This document shows, piece after piece, positions 8,300-17,415 of a stretch of 61,532 nt of DNA; positions within the stretch are counted from its first letter, which is position 1; every line of letters begins with the position of its first letter. The notes under the pieces are model-generated. The model did not search any database. It had not been told where the DNA came from and saw only the letters and a list, made by a program, of their open reading frames with translations. Source of the stretch: Gammaproteobacteria bacterium (lineage in GTDB: Bacteria > Pseudomonadota > Gammaproteobacteria > PS1 > Pseudothioglobaceae); the NCBI GenBank assembly GCA_030739975.1, contig JASLYC010000082.1:1-61532 (forward strand), read 5' to 3'. A program made the translations under genes and the position numbers.

Positions 8300-9199
8300 A
8301 TGAATTACAAGACTATTGAACAAACCATCGGGAATACCCCTTTAGTTAAGTTACAAAGACTTAATCCAAATACTGCAAATACTATTCTATTAAAGTTAGA
8401 GGGTAACAATCCTGCTGGCTCTGTAAAAGATCGTCCAGCGTTAAATATGATTTGTGAGGCAGAAAAAAGAGGTGAGATAAGTCCAGGCGATACTATTATA
8501 GAAGCAACTAGTGGCAATACTGGAATTGCTTTAGCTATGGTTGCAGCTATCAAAAACTATAAGATGCTACTAATAATGCCTGAGAACCTAACAAAAGAGC
8601 GTAGAGACGCCATGATGGCTTACGGCGCTGAATTGGTATTGGTTTCTGAAGAAGAAGGCATGGAAGGTGCTCGTGACTTAGCACAAAGCATGGAAGATGA
8701 TGGCAAAGGCAAACAACTAAACCAATTTTCTAATGAAGATAATACTTCTTCACATATAAGAACAACTGCAGATGAGATTTGGAACGATACTAATGGCAAG
8801 GTAACTCACTTTGTTTCAGCAATGGGAACTACAGGGACAATTATGGGTGTTTCTACCAGTCTGAAAGCAAAAAATTCTGCAATTACTATTATTGGAGTCC
8901 AGCCAGAGGATGGTTCTCAAATCGCAGGCATTAGAAGATGGCCAGAGGGATATTTGCCAAAGATTTTTCAAGCTTCCAAGGTAGACTCAATTATAGATAT
9001 ATCTCAATCTGTAGCAGAAAAAACTACACGAGAACTAGCAATAAAAGAAGGTGTATTTGCTGGGGTTTCATCCGGAGGTGCTGTGGCAGCAGCAATAATA
9101 TTATCAAAACAGGTTAACAACGCAACAATAGTTACTATTGTGCCTGATAGAGGAGACCGTTACCTTTCGACAGGGCTATTTGATTCAAAAAATAATTAA
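8300..9199 (+). CDS. cysM: Cysteine synthase B (O-acetylserine sulfhydrylase)
   Basis: A 299-residue fold type II PLP enzyme that makes cysteine from O-acetylserine and sulfide; the CysM type can also use thiosulfate to give S-sulfocysteine. The PLP lysine is in NPAGSVKDRPAL near residue 42, the substrate loop is EATSGNTGIALAM near 68, and GTTGTIMGV near 175 binds PLP phosphate. IQPEDGSQIAGIRRWP-type spacing (here with VQPEDG) and the 299-residue length favour CysM over CysK. In a thiosulfate oxidiser this enzyme can assimilate sulfur directly. The ClC gene starts at the very next base, so the two are translationally coupled. Confidence 0.92.
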   Translation: MNYKTIEQTIGNTPLVKLQRLNPNTANTILLKLEGNNPAGSVKDRPALNMICEAEKRGEISPGDTIIEATSGNTGIALAMVAAIKNYKMLLIMPENLTKERRDAMMAYGAELVLVSEEEGMEGARDLAQSMEDDGKGKQLNQFSNEDNTSSHIRTTADEIWNDTNGKVTHFVSAMGTTGTIMGVSTSLKAKNSAITIIGVQPEDGSQIAGIRRWPEGYLPKIFQASKVDSIIDISQSVAEKTTRELAIKEGVFAGVSSGGAVAAAIILSKQVNNATIVTIVPDRGDRYLSTGLFDSKNN

Positions 9200-10474
9200 A
9201 TGCGTAGATATATTCTACACCAACTCCCAAAAAGTCCAAAAACATATGCATCGATAGTAATTTCAAGCTTATTCGCGGTAATAGCAATATACTTGTTCAT
9301 ACAAGTTGCTGAGCATATGCAATCAGTATTCAATGCTATTTATAGTGGTAAAGAATATTTAATTTTTCTTACAGCCCCTATTTTTTTTGCATTAATTGTT
9401 TTTATTGATAAAAAATATTTTAAATATGCTGGCGGTAGTGGAATTCCACAGTTGATTGCTGCCACTGATTCACGTAATAAAGTTATTCGCTCCATGTTGC
9501 TCTCTTTTAAGATTGCAATAATTAAAGTTGTTTTTGTTTCTTTGGCAATGCTATGTGGTGCTTCAGTTAGTTTTGGTGGGCCAAGTGCACATATTGGAGG
9601 GTCAATTTTTTATAATTTTGCCACCCTAATCAAACTAAAACGTAAATTACTAATTCATAGTGTTATAGCAATTGGTGGCTGTGCTGGCCTTATTGTAGCT
9701 TTTAATGCCCCTATTGCTGGATTTATGTTTGCCTACGAAGAGATTGGCCGCAAACTAAAAAAACAAGCGCTAATTCTAATCGCTATTAGTTGCGGGATTA
9801 TCTATCTATTTTTTGATATATTCTTTTCAAGTGGATATTATTTAATAGATTTATCTAGTAACTCTTTAGAACTAAAATTAATTTGGCAATTATTGCCAAT
9901 AGCTATTATTGGCGGTATTTTTGGCGGCTTATTTGCAAAAATATCAATATTATTAATTACTAAATTTATGTTTGAAAAAACAAAAAAAGTAATCATTATG
10001 GCTTTAATTATGGGAACTATTGTGGCATCCCTGAATTACATATCTGATAATCAAATTGCAGGCACCGGTCAAAAGGAAACCTTAATGATGCTTGACGGGA
10101 AAAGTTACGGTATTGAGTTTGTTGTGTTTAAATACATATCAACCCTTGCCTCATTTTTATCAACAATTGCTGGCGGCCTTTTTATGACGAGTATAACTAT
10201 AGGAAGTGGCATAGGGTCTGAGATATCTGAACTATTCCCACATATAAACCATCAAGTTATAGTGGTTATGGCTATGGTTGCCTATCTAAGTGGTGTAATA
10301 AGAGCTCCACTAACTTCTGCATTTTTAGTTTTGGAGATGACTAATTTACTTAACTTACTAGTTCCTGCAATAATTATTTCATTCATTGCTAGTGTAATAT
10401 CTAAACAAATTTCAAATAAGCCAATATATGAAGCTATAGCTTCGAATTATTTAATGCTAACTAGTAAACATTAG
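9200..10474 (+). CDS. ClC-family chloride channel protein lacking the gating glutamate
   Basis: A 424-residue polytopic membrane protein of the ClC family. GSGIP at residues 79-83 is the first anion-filter motif, VAFNAPIAGFMFAYEE (167-181) is the second conserved block and retains the internal proton glutamate pair, and NKPIYEA near 410 supplies the conserved pore tyrosine. The usual GREGP gating motif reads SFGGP here (residues 124-128), so the external gating glutamate is replaced by Gly126 (codon 9575-9577). The family includes both chloride channels and 2Cl-/H+ antiporters; loss of that glutamate uncouples proton exchange in E. coli ClC-ec1, so this may be a passive anion channel. There is no C-terminal CBS domain. 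The ATG directly follows the cysM stop. Confidence 0.9.
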   Translation: MRRYILHQLPKSPKTYASIVISSLFAVIAIYLFIQVAEHMQSVFNAIYSGKEYLIFLTAPIFFALIVFIDKKYFKYAGGSGIPQLIAATDSRNKVIRSMLLSFKIAIIKVVFVSLAMLCGASVSFGGPSAHIGGSIFYNFATLIKLKRKLLIHSVIAIGGCAGLIVAFNAPIAGFMFAYEEIGRKLKKQALILIAISCGIIYLFFDIFFSSGYYLIDLSSNSLELKLIWQLLPIAIIGGIFGGLFAKISILLITKFMFEKTKKVIIMALIMGTIVASLNYISDNQIAGTGQKETLMMLDGKSYGIEFVVFKYISTLASFLSTIAGGLFMTSITIGSGIGSEISELFPHINHQVIVVMAMVAYLSGVIRAPLTSAFLVLEMTNLLNLLVPAIIISFIASVISKQISNKPIYEAIASNYLMLTSKH

Positions 10475-10493
10475 CCGTACAGTTTTTACTGCG

Positions 10494-10919
10494 CTAAAAC
10501 GGTCTAACAACAGCAAGAATGATAATCCCAACAAGGATTGGAAATGGAACTTCATTGAACCAACGATAATAAATATCAGAACGGGTGTTCTTATCCTTTG
10601 CAAAAACACCTACTAAATAGCCACAATAAAAATGATAAACAATCAACAATCCAACCAGTACTAACTTGGCTTGCAGCCAATACTGATTGCTGTAGGCTTC
10701 CCATGCATAGTCTTGTACCATCCATAGACCAAATACAGTTGTAACTATTAAGCTTGGCATCATAATCCCTCTATAAAGCCTTAGCTCCATTAACTTGAAA
10801 CGCTCAATACTAATCTTATCATCAGCCATAGAATGATAAACAAATAGTCGTGGCAAATAAAACATACCTGCAAGCCAAGAAATGAATCCGAAAATGTGTA
10901 TAGCCTTAACCCATAACAT
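10494..10919 (-). CDS. hemJ: Protoporphyrinogen IX oxidase HemJ
   Basis: A 141-residue integral membrane protein that oxidises protoporphyrinogen IX to protoporphyrin IX in haem synthesis. I place the start at the ATG ending at 10919 (MLWVKAIHIFGFISWLAGMF), which matches family N-termini; the frame is open upstream to 10976 but that extension looks non-native. Conserved features are KAIHI with the haem-binding His, the FYLPRLFVYH block near residue 21, and four hydrophobic helices. It fits the lack of hemG-type enzymes next to it and the presence of hemC at 18.4 kb. It is convergent with the ClC gene, with only 19 bp between the stops. Confidence 0.9.
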   Translation of the reverse strand: MLWVKAIHIFGFISWLAGMFYLPRLFVYHSMADDKISIERFKLMELRLYRGIMMPSLIVTTVFGLWMVQDYAWEAYSNQYWLQAKLVLVGLLIVYHFYCGYLVGVFAKDKNTRSDIYYRWFNEVPFPILVGIIILAVVRPF

Positions 10920-11079
10920 AACAACTCCAAACAATATATAACTTAGATGATAAGCATTATACCTGCAGCAAAGCAATCAACTTTATACATCAATGATGTG
11001 AATTAATAACCCATTAGAAAACTATTGAAAATCAATTATAGTAAAATGTTGCCACTATACAATCAAAGCTAAAAAAGTC

Positions 11080-14000
11080 TTGAAACAATATCGCGAGATA
11101 CCATACAACTACAGCTCGTTTTCAGATAAAGAAATTGTTTGTCGTTTTTTGGGAAATGATGCATGGAACTTGCTTAATCAGTTAAGACAAAACAGAAACA
11201 CTGGCAGAAGTGCCAGGATGCTTTTTGAGGTATTGGGAGATATGTGGGTTATTAACAGAAACCCTTACCTACAAGAAGATTTATTTAATAATAAACGTCG
11301 CTGGACGCTTCTCATTGAAGCTTTATATTCTCGTCTTAATCTAATAAAGAACAGATCAAAAAACAATGAAAAGGTTGATGTACTTCTAGAAAAAGCAGAC
11401 ATAGCTGTTAGTGACTTTCAAACCTATTTGAATGATTTTAACCAAAACAAAAAACTTATTAAGAAGGCCTTATTAAAGATTACGCACAATAATAATATTA
11501 GATTTGATGCATTATCTAGGTCGTCCCACTCAACTGACGCAACTGACTGGAGAGTAGAATACCCCGCTGTAGTAATAACTCCTGATACCGAAAAAGAAGT
11601 TGCAAAAATTGTCAACACATGTATTAAGCTTGGTTTAACCATAATTCCTCGTGGAGGAGGTACTGGTTATACTGGTGGTGTTATTCCATTATCTACTCAC
11701 ACAGCAGTAATCAATACTGAAAAAATTAATCATATTGGCTCAATCAATCATGATGGTGATATGCATTCAGTAAATGTAGGTGCTGGAGTTATCAATAAGC
11801 GTGTTAGTGAGCTAGCAAGCAGTAATAATTTAATTTTTGCAGTAGACCCCACTTCTCAAGATGCGTGCACAATTGGTGGCAATATTTCTATGAATGCTGG
11901 CGGTAAGAAGGCGTTACGTTGGGGCACTACAATAGATAACCTGTTGTCATGGAAAATGGTCATGCCAGATGGAAACTGGTTACAAGTTAGAAGACTTAAC
12001 CATAATTTAGACAAAATACAACTACTTGAATCGGTAACCTTTCAACTTGATTATTTAAGCTCTAACACAAAGTCTATAGTTAAGACTGAAACACTAAATA
12101 TTAAGACTGATAAGCTAAGAAAAGTTGGACTTGGTAAGGATGTAACAAATAAGTTTTTAAATGGTCTTCCTGGGATTCAAAAGGAAGGTTGCGATGGAAT
12201 TATAACTTCAGCTGAATTTATTCTTCACAAGCCTTTAGAGTGTATAAATACATTGTGTCTAGAGTTTTTTGGTCATGATTTAGATAAAGCCGTTTCTGCT
12301 ATTGTAGCTATTAAGGATAGTATTCAAGAGAATTCTGACGTAGATCTGATTGGAATGGAACATTTAGATGCACGTTATATAAAGGCTGTTAACTATACAA
12401 CTAAAGCGAACAAACCAGAACTACCGAATATGGTTTTATTGATTGATATAAGTGCAAATAATCAATCTTCTCTGGACACTATAATTGAAAAGCTAGTAGA
12501 AATAACACAAGATAGAGGTGGGGAATGTGCTGTCGCTAAGCTCTATCAAAAGCGCCAGATTTTCTGGAAAGATAGGGCTAATACTGCTGCTATTGCAAAG
12601 CATACTAATGCATTTAAAATTAATGAAGATGTAGTAATCCCATTAGATAAATTAGCAGAATATAGTGAAGGTATAGAACGTATAAATATTCGCCTGTCAA
12701 TTGAAAATAAGTTGGCAACATTAGGTGCAGTAAAAAAATATCTAAACACCGTTGTGCCTGATTCTAGCCTGTTTAAAAACAAAATAGTGAGCGCCCTTTC
12801 TTTGTTAGATGATGTATTTAATGAATGGCAGAATAGTATCGATAATTTAGGCGATAGAGCAACATTTCATAGCATTCAAACTGGAAAAAATGTTATTTCC
12901 TATAAGAAGTCCTTTGCAAAGCCTATCGATAACTTATTGATGGGAGATATGTTTTCTGATATTCGCAATAAGGTACATTTAATACATAAAGAATATCGAG
13001 AAATGCGTATATTTATTGCAATACATATGCACGCTGGTGATGGTAATGTACATACCAACATACCTGTACACTCGCACAATACAGTAATGCTTCATCAGGC
13101 AGAAAGAGTGGTAGATGAGGTTATGATTTTTGCACAAAATCTTGGCGGAGTAATATCTGGAGAGCATGGTATTGGATTAACAAAATATCAATACCTATCT
13201 GACAACTATAAGCAAGATTTTGTTAACTATAAAAATAAAATTGATCCAAATGGTCACTTCAATAAAGGCAAACTTATGCCCGGCAGTGGTTTAGATAATG
13301 CATTTACCCCATCACTGAGGCTTGTTCAACAAGAAGCTTTAATACTTGAGAGTAGTGAAATTGGCGAAATCAGTGATATGGTTAAATCTTGCCTTCGGTG
13401 TGGAAAATGCAAAGATGTTTGTACAACTCATGTGCCAGAAGCTAACTTACTTTACTCTCCTAGAGACAAAATAATTGGCACTAACTTAATATCAGAAGCG
13501 TTTTTATATGAAGAACAAACTCGACGCGGCATTTCTCTCAATCACTTCGATGAACTCAATGATATTGCAGACCACTGTACTATTTGTCATCGATGTGAGA
13601 GCCCTTGCCCTGTAGATATTGATTTTGGTAATGTATCTATCAAAATGAAAAATATTCTTTATAAGAATGATAAGCTCGAAAGAAGCGTTATATCTAAATT
13701 ATCAATGGCATATCTAAATATGTCAAAGCCATGGAAGATTAATATAACTAAAAGACTTCTTATTGATTATGGCTTTAAATTCCAAAATATTGCCTCTAAA
13801 CTTTGTCGTCCATATATTAAAAAACAGCCCAATAAAACAGTTGGCAACCCTAGTTTTACTACAGAGATTATAACCATACTAGATAAGCCACTACCAAAAG
13901 ATACTGGCTTAAAACCTCTTCGAGAATTATTAAAAATTAATGATGTTGGTAATATCCCTATTCTCAGGAATCCGCAAAAAACCAAGCCTGACTCACCAAG

Positions 14001-14772
14001 TGTTTTTTATTTTCCTGGTTGCGGTTCAGAAAGGCTATTTTCTCAAATCAGCCTAGCCACAGTTGCACTGCTTTTTGACCAAGGCATTAAAATAGTTTTG
14101 CCCCCAAGTTATTTGTGTTGTGGTTACCCTCAAACATCTGCAGGCTTAGAAAAGAAAGGAAAAGAAATTTCAACCGAAAATAGAGTTCTCTTCCATAGAA
14201 TTGCAAATACATTAAATTACTTAGACATTAAACACGTTATAACTTCATGTGGCACATGTATAGATCAGCTTTATACCTATGAGCTAGGAGATATATTTAA
14301 AGAATGTAAGCTTGTTGATATTCACGAATATCTACTAGAAAAAGGTGTGAAACTTGAGAGCAACCAAAATAAATTCCTATATCATGCCCCATGTCATGAT
14401 CCAATTAAAAGCACTAATTCAACAAAACTTGTAAGTGAGATTATGGGTACAGAAGTTATTAATAGTGATCGCTGTTGCGGAGAGGCAGGTACATTTGGAG
14501 TATCTCGAAGTGACATTGCTAAACAGGTTAAATTTAAAAAGGAGGCGCAAATTAATAATGACTTAATGAAACTTATTGGCAAAAAAAAGGCGAAGAAAGG
14601 CACAAAAATTCTTACTACATGCCCATCGTGTAGGCAGGGATTATCAAGATACAAATCTAGCACAGGTGTAAGCCCAGTATATCCAATCGAGCTGATTGCT
14701 GAGCAAAGGTTAGGAAAAAAATGGCAGGAAACACTTATATCTAACGTTAATATTGAGCAAGTGTTACTTTAG
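11080..14772 (+). CDS. Large FAD-linked dehydrogenase with 4Fe-4S and CCG domains (D-lactate/glycolate dehydrogenase-like fusion)
   Basis: A 1230-residue multidomain protein. Residues 1-120 form an N-terminal region of the DUF3683 type (YREIPYNYSSFSDKEI). A PCMH FAD-binding domain follows with PRGGGTGYTGG near 190 and GGNISMNAGGKKALRWG near 266. The FAD-oxidase C-terminal domain contains HMHAGDGNVH near 648 and GEHGIGLTKY near 694. Two 4Fe-4S motifs, CLRCGKCKDVC near 771 and CTICHRCESPCP near 834, are followed by two CCG (cysteine-rich) domains with LCCGYPQT near 1013 and DRCCGEAGTFG near 1130. It therefore joins what are GlcD and GlcF subunits elsewhere, and should oxidise a 2-hydroxyacid and pass electrons to quinone. 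Translation starts at TTG, and there is no better in-frame ATG nearby. Confidence 0.88.
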   Translation: MKQYREIPYNYSSFSDKEIVCRFLGNDAWNLLNQLRQNRNTGRSARMLFEVLGDMWVINRNPYLQEDLFNNKRRWTLLIEALYSRLNLIKNRSKNNEKVDVLLEKADIAVSDFQTYLNDFNQNKKLIKKALLKITHNNNIRFDALSRSSHSTDATDWRVEYPAVVITPDTEKEVAKIVNTCIKLGLTIIPRGGGTGYTGGVIPLSTHTAVINTEKINHIGSINHDGDMHSVNVGAGVINKRVSELASSNNLIFAVDPTSQDACTIGGNISMNAGGKKALRWGTTIDNLLSWKMVMPDGNWLQVRRLNHNLDKIQLLESVTFQLDYLSSNTKSIVKTETLNIKTDKLRKVGLGKDVTNKFLNGLPGIQKEGCDGIITSAEFILHKPLECINTLCLEFFGHDLDKAVSAIVAIKDSIQENSDVDLIGMEHLDARYIKAVNYTTKANKPELPNMVLLIDISANNQSSLDTIIEKLVEITQDRGGECAVAKLYQKRQIFWKDRANTAAIAKHTNAFKINEDVVIPLDKLAEYSEGIERINIRLSIENKLATLGAVKKYLNTVVPDSSLFKNKIVSALSLLDDVFNEWQNSIDNLGDRATFHSIQTGKNVISYKKSFAKPIDNLLMGDMFSDIRNKVHLIHKEYREMRIFIAIHMHAGDGNVHTNIPVHSHNTVMLHQAERVVDEVMIFAQNLGGVISGEHGIGLTKYQYLSDNYKQDFVNYKNKIDPNGHFNKGKLMPGSGLDNAFTPSLRLVQQEALILESSEIGEISDMVKSCLRCGKCKDVCTTHVPEANLLYSPRDKIIGTNLISEAFLYEEQTRRGISLNHFDELNDIADHCTICHRCESPCPVDIDFGNVSIKMKNILYKNDKLERSVISKLSMAYLNMSKPWKINITKRLLIDYGFKFQNIASKLCRPYIKKQPNKTVGNPSFTTEIITILDKPLPKDTGLKPLRELLKINDVGNIPILRNPQKTKPDSPSVFYFPGCGSERLFSQISLATVALLFDQGIKIVLPPSYLCCGYPQTSAGLEKKGKEISTENRVLFHRIANTLNYLDIKHVITSCGTCIDQLYTYELGDIFKECKLVDIHEYLLEKGVKLESNQNKFLYHAPCHDPIKSTNSTKLVSEIMGTEVINSDRCCGEAGTFGVSRSDIAKQVKFKKEAQINNDLMKLIGKKKAKKGTKILTTCPSCRQGLSRYKSSTGVSPVYPIELIAEQRLGKKWQETLISNVNIEQVLL

Positions 14773-14865
14773 CTATCTATAATATTAATAAATTATAAAG
14801 TACTAATATAACTTCTGTATAATTTCTTCATTGAGCATGCAGCTCAAATAATAATGGAGATAAAA

Positions 14866-15315
14866 ATGAGAAAAATATTAATTACAATTGCATCAATAAT
14901 TTCATTGGCGGCTTTTGCTGGAGCTCAACAAATGGCTGACGAGTTTAACAACTCTTCAACGCCTAGTGAATTAGTTGCATCTGGTTGGGCTACAAACGAT
15001 GGAGGCAAAGGCTACAAAGTCCTTCAGGTGGTCGTAAAAGATGCAAATGTGGCAGCTGAAATGCATATTGACAATAACGGTAAAGCAGTAGCTGCATTTG
15101 ACAGCATAAAAACATCCAACCCAAACTTTGATGTTGACTATTTGATGTCTGCAGATATGGAAGATTGGGCTGATATGGGTACAGGAAAGTCAGGGCCAAT
15201 GTATCATATGACTTTTGGCGGTCTATCATTCAAAGGACCTATGGGTGAAGCTATGGGCAATATGGGTCCATTTTCTTCTTTTCTAATAAATATTGGTAAA
15301 AACATTCAGCAATAA
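14866..15315 (+). CDS. Small secreted protein of unknown function, weakly SCP2-like
   Basis: A 149-residue protein with a clear Sec signal peptide (MRKILITIASIISLAAFAGA, cleavage near residue 20). I choose the ATG at 14866 because GGAGA lies 6 nt upstream; an ATG at 14854 overlaps that ribosome site. I do not recognise the family with certainty. The mature part has a central AAEMHIDNNGKAVAAFD stretch and a C-terminal GLSFKGPMGEAMGNMG segment that recall SCP2 sterol-carrier domains (polar beta strands, then a glycine-rich G-x-L-x-x-x-G-x-M turn), which would imply binding of a lipid or hydrophobic ligand in the periplasm. The gene stands alone, followed by a strong stem-loop. Confidence 0.75.
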   Translation: MRKILITIASIISLAAFAGAQQMADEFNNSSTPSELVASGWATNDGGKGYKVLQVVVKDANVAAEMHIDNNGKAVAAFDSIKTSNPNFDVDYLMSADMEDWADMGTGKSGPMYHMTFGGLSFKGPMGEAMGNMGPFSSFLINIGKNIQQ

Positions 15316-15327
15316 TATTTATAATTC

Positions 15328-15350
15328 TAGCGCAAGCCTAGCTTGCGCTA
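15328..15350. terminator. Stem-loop between convergent genes, likely bidirectional terminator
   Basis: TAGCGCAAGC (15328-15337) and GCTTGCGCTA (15341-15350) form a perfect 10-bp stem with a 3-nt loop. It lies 12 nt after the secreted-protein stop and before the 3' end of the AEC transporter gene on the other strand. Neither side has a long T-tract, so it may act as a weak terminator or an mRNA 3'-end stabiliser. Confidence 0.6.
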
Positions 15351-15416
15351 ATCAAATAACTATAATATTTATTTATATAACGATGAATTACATTTCAATG
15401 AGTAGACTAATTGCCC

Positions 15417-16355
15417 TTAATAAACTTGTAGTAGGCCTACAAGTAAGGGAATAGAAATAAATGAAACTAGGGTTTGTACGGTAATAATAGAGCCCATTAA
15501 GTCGTAATCACCTCCCAATTGTCTTGCAACAGAGAATGATGATGCTGCAGTCGGCACAACTCCAAATAAAATAACTATAGACGTTTCTATATCTGTAAGA
15601 TTAAGATAATTAGCAGTAAAAAATAATAATATAGGTAACACTATCATTTTAATTGTTACAGATATTGCAATTGGAATTGACTTACTAGAAAGCCTCATAA
15701 TTCTCAAATTTGCACCAATAACAAGCAACACAAAAGGAAGCGCACTATTACCTAAAAGATTCATTGTGTCGTGCAGCACAATTATTTCTTTTCCATATAT
15801 TAAAGAGAATAATAAACCGGAACAAATGGAAATTAAAATGGGATTTTTTAATATGCTAAGTATTAAATCAAATACGACTTTATTAAGCCCATCAGTTTTC
15901 TCTTTTTTTTGTAATAATCCAGCTACTATACCAACAACCACTATATTTGTAACAGGTATAAAGATTGCCAACCCTAAAGTTGTAATTGCTATACCTTCAT
16001 CACCAAATAATTTTCCAGCTAAAGCCAGTACAATGAAAGAGTTATGGCGAGTTGCCCCCTGAAGAACTGAACTTGTAACTTTAACGTCATATCCTAATAA
16101 TTTTGTTGTTATAAGTGATAGAACAGTTGCAATTCCAAGACACGTCAAAATAACAGTAGCGAATTTGCCAATATTGCCACTTGAAAGATCTATTGTTGAT
16201 GTATGATAAAAAAGCAAAGTGGGCATCAATATCCAATACAACAGCCTGTTAGACTTGTCCCAAAAATTCATATCATGGATAAGAAATTTACGAGCTACAT
16301 AGCCTATTACAATGAGACTTAAAACAGGGGCAACTGATGTAATAATACTTGTCAT
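15417..16355 (-). CDS. AEC (auxin efflux carrier) family transporter
   Basis: A 312-residue inner-membrane protein with about ten hydrophobic helices. The N-terminus (SIITSVAPVLSLIVIGYVAR) and a helix break around residues 100-115 (GATRHNSFIVLALAGKLFGD) fit bacterial AEC permeases such as YfdV/MdcF. Family members move organic acids such as malonate or malate, or act as efflux carriers; the substrate cannot be read from sequence. The ATG is preceded by TATAAT only 6 nt away, with no Shine-Dalgarno, suggesting a leaderless message. It stands as a single gene facing away from ftsY. Confidence 0.87.
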   Translation of the reverse strand: MTSIITSVAPVLSLIVIGYVARKFLIHDMNFWDKSNRLLYWILMPTLLFYHTSTIDLSSGNIGKFATVILTCLGIATVLSLITTKLLGYDVKVTSSVLQGATRHNSFIVLALAGKLFGDEGIAITTLGLAIFIPVTNIVVVGIVAGLLQKKEKTDGLNKVVFDLILSILKNPILISICSGLLFSLIYGKEIIVLHDTMNLLGNSALPFVLLVIGANLRIMRLSSKSIPIAISVTIKMIVLPILLFFTANYLNLTDIETSIVILFGVVPTAASSFSVARQLGGDYDLMGSIITVQTLVSFISIPLLVGLLQVY

Positions 16356-16361
16356 GGTGCA

Positions 16362-16367
16362 ATTATA
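16362..16367 (-). promoter_or_regulatory. -10 box for a leaderless AEC transporter transcript
   Basis: On the minus strand TATAAT is followed by 6 nt (TGCACC) and then the ATG. Initiation at the usual 6-8 nt spacing places +1 at the start codon. Confidence 0.5.
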
Positions 16368-16446
16368 GAAGCATTAATTGGATAGATGTATAGAAAAAAT
16401 AATAGTAAAATTAACTACTTCTTAATTTACCAAATCACCATAGATA

Positions 16447-17403
16447 ATGTTTAATTTTATTAAGAAAAGTGGTTCAGCAGAAAAAGAGTCTAAAGACAAA
16501 AAAACTGCAACACTAAAAGATAAACTAATTAAATCAAGAGACAAGCTTGGAAATAGCCTTTCAGCACTTCTACTAGGAAAGAAAGAAATAAATGATGATC
16601 TCCTTGATGAGCTTGAAATGGTTCTTATTTCTGCTGATATTGGAATTCAAACTACAGAAAAAGTAATAGAATCAGTAAGAAAAAATGCCTCCAGAAAATC
16701 TCTTAAAGATTCTGAAAGTCTATATAAATTTTTAAAATTAGAACTTACAAAGCTTCTTATACAAGATAGTAATTTAGTTGTTGATTCAGATAAGCCTTTT
16801 GTAATTTTAGTTGTTGGTGTAAATGGTGTAGGAAAAACTACAACTATTGGCAAAATGGCAAAATCTTTCCAAAGCGAAGGTAAAACCGTTATGTTAGCTG
16901 CTGGGGATACATTTAGAGCAGCAGCAGTTGACCAACTCAAGATTTGGGGGGAACGAAATAAAATTACAGTCGTCTCACAAAAAACTGGGGCTGACTCTGC
17001 TTCAGTAATTTATGACGCATATGAATCAGCAAAAGCAAAAAATATCAATGTGCTTATTGCAGATACTGCTGGTCGCCTTCATACCCAGGGCAATCTTATG
17101 AAAGAGTTAGAAAAAATCAAATCTGTACTAAAGAAAAACAATACCAATTCACCTCACGAGACTATGTTAGTAATTGACGGAGGCTCTGGACAAAATGCTA
17201 TCAACCAAGCAAAAGAGTTTAATAAAGCGGTAGAGCTTAGTAGTATAAGTGTTACAAAATTAGATGGAACTGCTAAGGGTGGTGTGTTGTTCGCAATTTC
17301 TGACGAGTTAAAACTGCCAATTCGTTATATAGGAGTGGGGGAAGGTATTAACGATCTAAAAGTATTTAACGCATCTGAATTTACTGAAGCGATTTTTGAT
17401 TAA
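16447..17403 (+). CDS. ftsY: Signal recognition particle receptor FtsY
   Basis: A 318-residue SRP-family GTPase that docks SRP-ribosome complexes at the membrane. It has a four-helix N domain (about 20-100) and a G domain with GVNGVGKTTTIGKMA (G1, near 123), the DTFRAAAVDQLK block near 156, DTAGRLHTQGNLMKEL (G3, near 203) and SVTKLDGTAKGG (G4, near 275). It lacks the long acidic A domain of E. coli FtsY (497 residues); only a short lysine-rich N-terminus precedes the NG core, the form common in small genomes. ftsE and ftsX, its usual partners, do not follow; the next gene is convergent, 12 bp away. Confidence 0.96.
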   Translation: MFNFIKKSGSAEKESKDKKTATLKDKLIKSRDKLGNSLSALLLGKKEINDDLLDELEMVLISADIGIQTTEKVIESVRKNASRKSLKDSESLYKFLKLELTKLLIQDSNLVVDSDKPFVILVVGVNGVGKTTTIGKMAKSFQSEGKTVMLAAGDTFRAAAVDQLKIWGERNKITVVSQKTGADSASVIYDAYESAKAKNINVLIADTAGRLHTQGNLMKELEKIKSVLKKNNTNSPHETMLVIDGGSGQNAINQAKEFNKAVELSSISVTKLDGTAKGGVLFAISDELKLPIRYIGVGEGINDLKVFNASEFTEAIFD

Positions 17404-17415
17404 TGCATCTAATAT

